NCBI GenBank assembly: GCA_021234155.1
Contig: JAJEKV010000004.1
Coordinates: 8,250,109-8,314,108 of the forward strand
DNA: 64,000 bases
Source of the DNA: Isoetes taiwanensis
Lineage: Eukaryota; Streptophyta; Lycopodiopsida; Isoetales; Isoetaceae
Reading direction: 5' to 3'
Part shown: one piece after another, positions 57,945 to 64,000 of the stretch
Numbering within the stretch: position 1 is the stretch's first letter
Layout of the letters: each line of letters starts with the position of its first letter
Made by a program: the position numbers and the translations under genes
The notes under the pieces: generated by a model
The model's database searches: none
Told to the model about the DNA's origin: nothing
The model's input: the letters and a program-made list of their open reading frames with translations, nothing else

Positions 57945-59000
57945 GTTGCTCAAGTATACCGGCCAAGAGTTTTGTCAACAATGAGCCAACCATGATTGTG
58001 CAATAGTTAGTAGGGCAATTTGGATCTCCCGCCTTATGTATTAGGACCACTCGACTGATAGTCTATTGTGAGGGGAAGCCTTTCATGAGGACTCTATTGA
58101 ACAGACTGGTAAGGATGGGACAATCTTGGACAATCAGTCTAGCCCATTTTAATAATTCCACCCGCATGCCATCTAAATCAATAGCCTCGTCATCTGCGAG
58201 ACATTGCAAGCCCTTAGTGACATCTGCCTCTATAACTAGTGCTAGACCTTTATAGTTGTGTTGGCATCTCACTCTACACTCTATCTCAAAGATGCATCAA
58301 GTATTGCTCTTACTTTCCTTGAGAATGTTTCCAATAGGTTGCATGAGCCTCTGTAACACTCTTCTCCAAAATGTCTTGGGGTGGATATCAAGGATGTAGA
58401 ACATTTTCTGCTGATGGTCGGCCATATATTGTGCCTTATTTTCCTTGAGGAAATATTTATAGTGTAATGATCGTCTGCAACCAAGAGTGGGATCAATGAG
58501 AGTCTGAGCTAGCACTTAAGCTCCTTGCACTAAGCATCAAATCACTTGTTCTAGAGAAAGCACATGAGGTCCTTCTTGTACATCTTCTTTTAAAATTATG
58601 TAGTACTCAGAAGTACTGTGACCAGTTATTTGCTCTGTGGGAAGCTAACGAATTCTCCTTCCCTTAACTCTTATGTTTACGAGCTTGGTATAAGACTTTT
58701 CCTGGTCGAAGTAGAGCTGAGGCATGTGAAAGTTAGCTTGATATGGATTTGCACGGGCTGCCATGCTACCTCCAAAAAGTTGGTGATCTGAACCTACCTC
58801 TTCATCCATGTTGTTTGTTCCCACTTGCAGATGCTTGACAAGGTGCAAGTCTTGCTATGTCACAAGCACATAATTAATGACGTTAGATCCGCCCCCTGAT
58901 TCTTTCGTCGACAAGTATAGAGGAAGTAGAATGGTTATTATGTAAGATCATTGCAAATGAGCCAGTCGAAGATGTTACACATCTGAAGCAATTGTCTTCC
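57945..59000 (-). mobile_element. LINE fragment (end of endonuclease to early RT)
   Basis: Minus strand reads EEVGSDHQLFGGSMAARANP (EN end), TLIDPTLGCRRSLHYKYFLK, AQYMADHQQKMFYILDIHPK, LDGMRVELLKWARL, SLFNRVLMKGFPSQ and VVLIHKAGDPN, the same order as in the other LINEs. Frames break several times. It stops where the unassigned region at 57935 begins. Confidence 0.85.
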
Positions 59001-59142
59001 AAACCATTTGATAGGATAGCTCTCGATACTTGAATGTGCATGGCAAAAAATCTTCTGATGTATGGAGCTGCAACATGTCATCAGCTTGTTATGGATCACA
59101 CCAATGACCCATACCTTTTATATCCCTAAAGTCCTATTCAAA

Positions 59143-59396
59143 AATTCTTCAGATAAATTCACGGTCTTATAATATGTAAACCGTCCAGAATTGCTACATA
59201 GCCCACAAGTCAAATTGTTAACAAAGAGAAAATATCTATATTTGAAATAAGAATCCAAATAAACACAGTTTATAATAAACCCTGAGATCTTAGCAATTCA
59301 CCAATACCAACTTAGGATTCCTTTGGTAAAAGTTACACCAATAACATCTAATGGTCAAGCTCCAGTTCTCCGAAACCAGAGGAAGATCCAACCAGA
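59143..59396. repeat. Direct repeat copy 1 (~255 bp)
   Basis: Matches 61148-61404 at about 88% by eye, from CTATTCAARAATTCTTC to CTCCAGTTCTCC.AAACCAGAGG. Copies are 2.0 kb apart. They lack clear TG..CA ends, so an LTR identity is not shown. Confidence 0.75.
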
Positions 59397-59399
59397 GAA

Positions 59400-61140
59400 C
59401 CAAATATGGTATTTCACCGCCCAACCGGGTCATTCAGTGCTAAGAATTGGCAAATTATGGCAAGGCAGTGAGTAAAGGAAAATTCTTAATCAACTATTCA
59501 TTAAACCAAGCAAGAATTTAAGAGTTGAATCTATAAAGGTTCAGGATTTGGTTGAGGGCTTTTTAGGCTGAATAACGCTGCTATAGATTGGCAGAATCTT
59601 GATGGGAAGCCGCAGAAAACCATCTGATACTGCATCGATTCTGTTCGGCCCTCTTTATAGCAAGTTCGTTCCACTTTTTCGATAGATGTTAGTCCACATG
59701 CTACTGTAGCAACCCTGTCCAAAATAGTCGTGTCCCCTTTTTAAAACAAAGTTGTCCGCTTCTATAAATTGAATGTCCCCCCAATATCCATTTTACCTCT
59801 AACCTTTAAATCATAGAATTTTAGAACCTTATAATTGACCATAGTTATAAAAAGATTCACCTTTGCTCTTATTTTTGCCTTGCCATTAATTTGCCAAATT
59901 TACTAGTCCACCAAGTCTAACATCCAAGACCACACCACCGAGTTACCATATTCATATCAATTCTTCCCTAATGACCACAGTTCTATCCATAAACCATAAA
60001 TTAAGCACCAACTCAATTTGTGTCTCTTGAGCACCAACACAATTTGTTTATGAGCACCAATGGAATCCATTTGTACATGAGCACCAGATCATTCCATTTC
60101 AAGGTCTAAAGGCTAGGATTATGATACCACAAATAGCATCAACTATTCGTTGCAATCACAATTGTTGTGGCTAAGGGTTTAAGATAAAGATCCAGAAAAA
60201 ATTTAATTATTCTACTGGGATAGATTAGCAAGGCTCAAGATCTACTAGCTAAAAGATAAGATTGAGGAGAGGATCACCGATCAAGATTTCCGTTGAAGCA
60301 ACAACTCCAACTAGTAGCATCAACTACTGCTCAAAATTTTAGACACCAATCTAAAATTTTCAATGTCATCCATTAATATCAAATACCTATGGCACCAACC
60401 ATAATATTATGCAAATATTAAAGGCATGAACAACTGCTCAAAATTATAGACACCAATCGAACATTTTCAACGTCATTCCTTAATATCAAATACTTATGGC
60501 ACTAACCATAATACTATGCAAATATCAATAGCATGAACAACCATCAGAAGGAAACAATACCATTATAAAATTACAAATTCTCTAAAGGCACTGACTGCTT
60601 CATAAACATTTAACAAATTCTCTATTCCTGCATATATTCCACAATTACTTGCAAGAAACAATGGGACTCATAAAGATGCAGTTTATATTGTGCAGGCTTT
60701 AGGATTAGTTTGGATAGAAATAGATTCATCTACCGGAGATGGAGGAAGAGTATAATCAGAAATCCATCTTGACCAAGGAGATGGATTGCCAATTCTGGTT
60801 AGGCTTGATTTGAAGGAGATCCATTTTTACAAAACAAAATGGATTGATAAAGTAGATAGGAGTTTGCACTGCTTATTCCAAATCACCTTTAGCTAATAAA
60901 TTCGTGACTATATTTTCTGCACAAAAAGAATTTCAACCTTATAGATATTCAAACGCAACTCTGGATAGCTTCCTTTTTTTTTAACTGGATTGGATTGGGA
61001 AGAATAGGTCAAGAAGTTACAAGTTTAAATTCATAGAGAAAAACTATTTGGGTTCTCAGGATAAGAATTTCTATTCCAGTTTGCAATCTTCAGCATGAAT
61101 CGGATTGGATGACTTGCAAACATTGCAAACATCAAGAACA
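59400..61140. other. Non-coding interval between the ~255-bp direct repeats
   Basis: No coding domains. It contains a tandem duplication at 60321-60537. Confidence 0.5.
60321..60537. repeat. Tandem duplication of a ~108-bp unit
   Basis: CAACTACTGCTCAAAATTT..GACACCAATC ... CATAATATTATGCAAATAT ... GCATGAA at 60321-60430 is repeated at 60431-60537 with scattered changes. Confidence 0.85.
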
Positions 61141-61147
61141 GCCACCC

Positions 61148-61404
61148 TATTCAAGAATTCTTCAAATAAATTCATGGTCTTATAATCTGTAAATCATCCA
61201 GAATTACTACATAGCCCACAAATCAAACTGTTAGCAAAGATAAAAGATCTCTATTTGAAATAAGATGCCAAATAAACAGAATTTATAATAAACCCTGAGA
61301 TCTTTCGCAATTCACCAATACTAGCTTAAGATTCCTTTGGCATACGTTACACCAATAATTCTAATGATCAAGCTCCAGTTCTCCAAAACCAGAGGAATAG
61401 TAAT
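61148..61404. repeat. Direct repeat copy 2 (~255 bp)
   Basis: Partner of 59143-59396, same orientation. Confidence 0.75.
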
Positions 61405-61947
61405 ATCCTGGTTATGGTGATTCCAGCGTTGATTGTGATATCCCTAGATAGTATCACAACCCAACTGATATTGCATCACCAATAGTGTATTACCCTGCTT
61501 ACGGCGCATCTTTCACTATTTTTTGGGTTTGATTTAATCAAGAAGCACTTCAATCTATTTCTTCTTTACTCCTGCCTATTCTTATGAGGCATCCCTATTT
61601 TATTTTAAATCAAAGTAGAGCAGAATGGCTGAGTATTAGAGGAGAAATCATCCTGCAAAAAAAAAAAAATCTATATAGGCAGTTCTAGTCTTTTGAACAA
61701 GCGGTCAGCTCTGTGATACTGTCGGTCAAAATCCCACGAGTAAAATCACTACAACGGAGTGTAGAAACATACTATGCCCTTTATGCCCATAACAAGCATC
61801 AAATTATTCAAGTTTGATAGCTTCTTGTAGAAAAGGAAAGCCATCCATTTCTTTATGAATATATAGATGTGGTTCAGGGCATGTAGCAAGTTTTTCTATC
61901 TGACTTAAGAAGATCCAAATTATATACAATAAACATCAGTCATGTAT

Positions 61948-61979
61948 ATTTATTTATTTATTTATTTGCTTATTTATTG
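61948..61979. repeat. (ATTT)n microsatellite
   Basis: About eight TATT/ATTT units with one interruption. Confidence 0.9.
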
Positions 61980-62709
61980 TCATGCCTTGCAACCCTCAAG
62001 TCCATCAGTGAACTTGAAATAATATAACAAAGACTCACCCTTAGGCGAGCACAATTTCAACTATTTTATATAGAGCTATTATCTTGCAAAGTGGGAGTCA
62101 GGGTCTGATTTTCCAATAGTTTGTGATGTATAGTTTTGTGGAGTTACAATTTTGGATTCTCTATTGCTAGAAATATTATATTATATGATATTAGAGTTTG
62201 TGTTGATCTTCGCACTGGGTATTCTAACTTTAGGGTTTATTTGCATGACAATATTAGCCAATTGGATTTTAGGCAATGGTTTGGGCATTTATCGTGGTAA
62301 ATATGGTGTTAATATGGTAAATACATGGTATTTTTTTGGGGCTTTTATTGAAAAGTATTGACATCCAGATTAATAACCTATTTTTGTTGTCCTTTTGCTT
62401 TTCGATCATGCTAATCCAAAAGAGGCTGTTACTGGTGTTGTGGTCTTGTTTTATGTGTTGGATTTGCCAATGGCAATGGCCAATTTGCTACAATTTGAGA
62501 GATTCGAGCTGGCAGAGCAGAAAATTCGTTGTAGGATGATGAAATCAAGGTTTGCCAGTCTAGCAATGAGCGATTAAACTCCACCTTTTGATAGGCCTGC
62601 TCATCATAAACTACCAGGGATAGAATCAGTACTTCAGAACTTTTATACTGCAAAAGTATGATAAGTATGGTACTTCACTATTTTTGAAGTATAATACGTC
62701 AAGTAGATT

Positions 62710-62760
62710 AGAGAGAGAGAGAGAGAGAGAGGGAGGGAGGGAGGGAGGGAGGGAGGGAGA
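62710..62760 (+). repeat. (GA)n followed by (GGGA)7, G-quadruplex-capable
   Basis: Ten GA units lead into seven GGGA units (62731-62758) on the plus strand. Seven G3 runs with single-base loops satisfy the usual intramolecular G4 pattern. Confidence 0.92.
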
Positions 62761-63187
62761 GGCCTTGGCCACATGCTGACTTAGAGAATGTGAGAGAGAA
62801 TACGAGAGAATATGAGAGGTGAGAGATAATGAGAGATGGGTGAGAGTGGAAAAACCCAACTCTCACCTTGAGAGATGATTCGCCCCTAACAGCCATTTGG
62901 AACGTTTCCATTAACCACTAACTTAACAACCCCCTAAAATTATGTCGCCTGGATTTCATGACTGAAAACTTTCCCTCATCGAAATTCCAGGGCGCCATTT
63001 TCCCCTGTTTCTTGGTCTTCAATGCGGTGCAATTCCTTGAATTCCCCCTAATTCTTCTATCCGCGCCACTGATTTCCGGTCTAGAGGTATTTCTCAGCTC
63101 GTGCAATCCTTATTAATTCATTTGAAATCAATCTTACATTGTTCTATATTGTTTCTTGGTTGATTAGCTTGAATTCTATAGAGTCCA

Positions 63188-63394
63188 ATGTCTAAGGCAA
63201 CTAGATCTGCCCTGCCAGCAAGTAGCAAACCCTTTGTGCCTCCTCGCATTGAGAAAATGGCTCCAAGGAAGACACGAAAGACGACAGGGCAGATTTCAAT
63301 GAACGTGGACTTGGAGACAAATTCTGAGCCAATTGTGACAGCAAAAGAGCCAAAAGAAAGACCATCGGAAGACGCCGGGGCTGCATGTACATGA
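63188..63394 (+). CDS. Hypothetical small basic protein or first exon
   Basis: Frame MSKATRSALPASSKPFVPPR, then a Lys/Arg-rich KMAPRKTRKTTGQISMN and an acidic tail, 68 aa. A C/T-rich upstream region and a Met in reasonable context make a first exon possible, but no domain is recognised and no splice donor is clear. Confidence 0.25.
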   Translation: MSKATRSALPASSKPFVPPRIEKMAPRKTRKTTGQISMNVDLETNSEPIVTAKEPKERPSEDAGAACT

Positions 63395-63399
63395 AGAGC

Positions 63400-64000
63400 T
63401 GCATGTCCAGAGGTTGAGATACATCTTGCATGCCTCCCCACAGGCTCCCCTTATAAATCCCCCTTCTGCTCTGTTTCGTCCCTTTTTGCTTCCGCCGGAG
63501 CTCAGTAAGCTGATTTAAGAGCCAAAGGCAGTGATCCTGCTGGCAAGAGGGTTCAGAGTACATGTTAGGGAGCTCCTCGCATACGGGCAAGCTCCTAGCT
63601 ATGGCAGAGATCCAAGTCCAGCAAGGACCAAAAGCTTTTTCATTGTAATAATTGGTTCACGCGATGTTGGAGGTACGAATCCTCCATCTGCGGTGTCGTT
63701 TCCTAGTCGGTCGTCTCAGGCAGAAAAGGGTGGGCTTATCTGCATTTTCGGAAGGGCGCATTTAGTTTGCATTCATAGGCCTCTATGCATGATTAGATTA
63801 AGGGAAAGTACAGCTTAGATGGCACTTAGTCCTCTCGTAGAAGCCTCTGTCTTTAATATAGGGGTCATGTAGTTCGTATTATTAGCAAAGCTGTTGCATC
63901 GTAAACAATGTTAGTTCAACATGTTTGATACACATTAAAAACTCTCCTCCAAGACGGACTTTCCGTAAGGACTTCCAGAGGGATGTGTGACAAAGCTGAC
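63400..64000. other. Non-coding or unresolved end of window
   Basis: Less AT-rich than its surroundings. Short frames only; nothing recognised. Confidence 0.3.

Noticed and set aside
62429-62911. Ser/Leu/Pro-rich minus-strand frames
   Set aside because: Antisense of (GA)n and (GGGA)n.

Overview
This window looks like nuclear DNA of a land plant with a large, repeat-rich genome. A seed-free plant such as a fern or lycophyte is plausible, but that is inference. Two intron-containing plant-type genes can be modelled exactly: a TORTIFOLIA1/SPIRAL2-like microtubule protein (7406-12927, minus, six exons, 870 aa) and a trihelix/Myb-SANT-like factor (38354-39360, minus, four exons, 254 aa). One intact tRNA-Gln(CUG) lies at 39431-39502. 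Almost everything else is mobile-element DNA in varied decay, in an AT-rich background. The LTR element at 35.4 kb uses the plant initiator-Met tRNA primer site.

Layout. 1-896 is the endonuclease half of a GC-rich LINE. 897 to about 5.8 kb holds a decayed ParB-like/DNA methyltransferase gene, an unassigned reading frame and a histone-H3-like relic, all minus strand. 7.4-12.9 kb is the TOR1-like gene; its fourth intron holds a Helitron helicase scrap and a Ty1/copia RT scrap. 12.9-19.8 kb is mostly non-coding, with a tRNA-derived SINE at 15.6 kb. 19.8-22.2 kb is the RT half of the same LINE type, inverted. 22.2-27.5 kb holds a broken DUF7869-type transposase-like gene and an unassigned intron-containing gene. 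27.5-32.1 kb is a gutted Ty3/gypsy element. 32.4-34.1 kb is a Helitron helicase relic. 34.4-36.0 kb has tRNA-like repeats, a LINE 3' end and a complete TRIM element. 38.4-39.5 kb is the trihelix gene and tRNA. 40.6-41.9 kb has tandem modules with foldbacks and a MITE. 43.1-45.4 kb is a fairly young LINE inside a (CT)n tract. 45.9-50.4 kb is PIF/Harbinger material with one intact transposase. 52.7-55.4 kb is a Helitron Rep-helicase relic. 55.4-55.8 kb is a second SINE copy. 56.5-59.0 kb holds decayed coding fragments including another LINE. 59.1-64.0 kb is non-coding with repeats.

The most interesting signal is a probable split element. A LINE reading frame is interrupted at TTTAAA at 891-896, and a second LINE half, in opposite orientation, is interrupted at the same codons at 22230-22235. 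Both junctions continue with the same 14-bp terminus, ATGAAACGCACTTA. The segments beyond these two termini are also the only places where I see a dense 14-bp perfect palindrome, GTATAAATTTATAC (about 25 exact or near copies), found in introns and flanks of two different genes. The simplest reading is one large TIR element with a 6-bp target duplication that was later split by an inversion. Its cargo would include a ParB-like/beta-class DNA methyltransferase, a DUF7869-type transposase-like protein and a protein of unknown function. A ParB-like protein together with a private array of palindromes suggests a self-marking or partition-like system; that functional link is hypothesis only.
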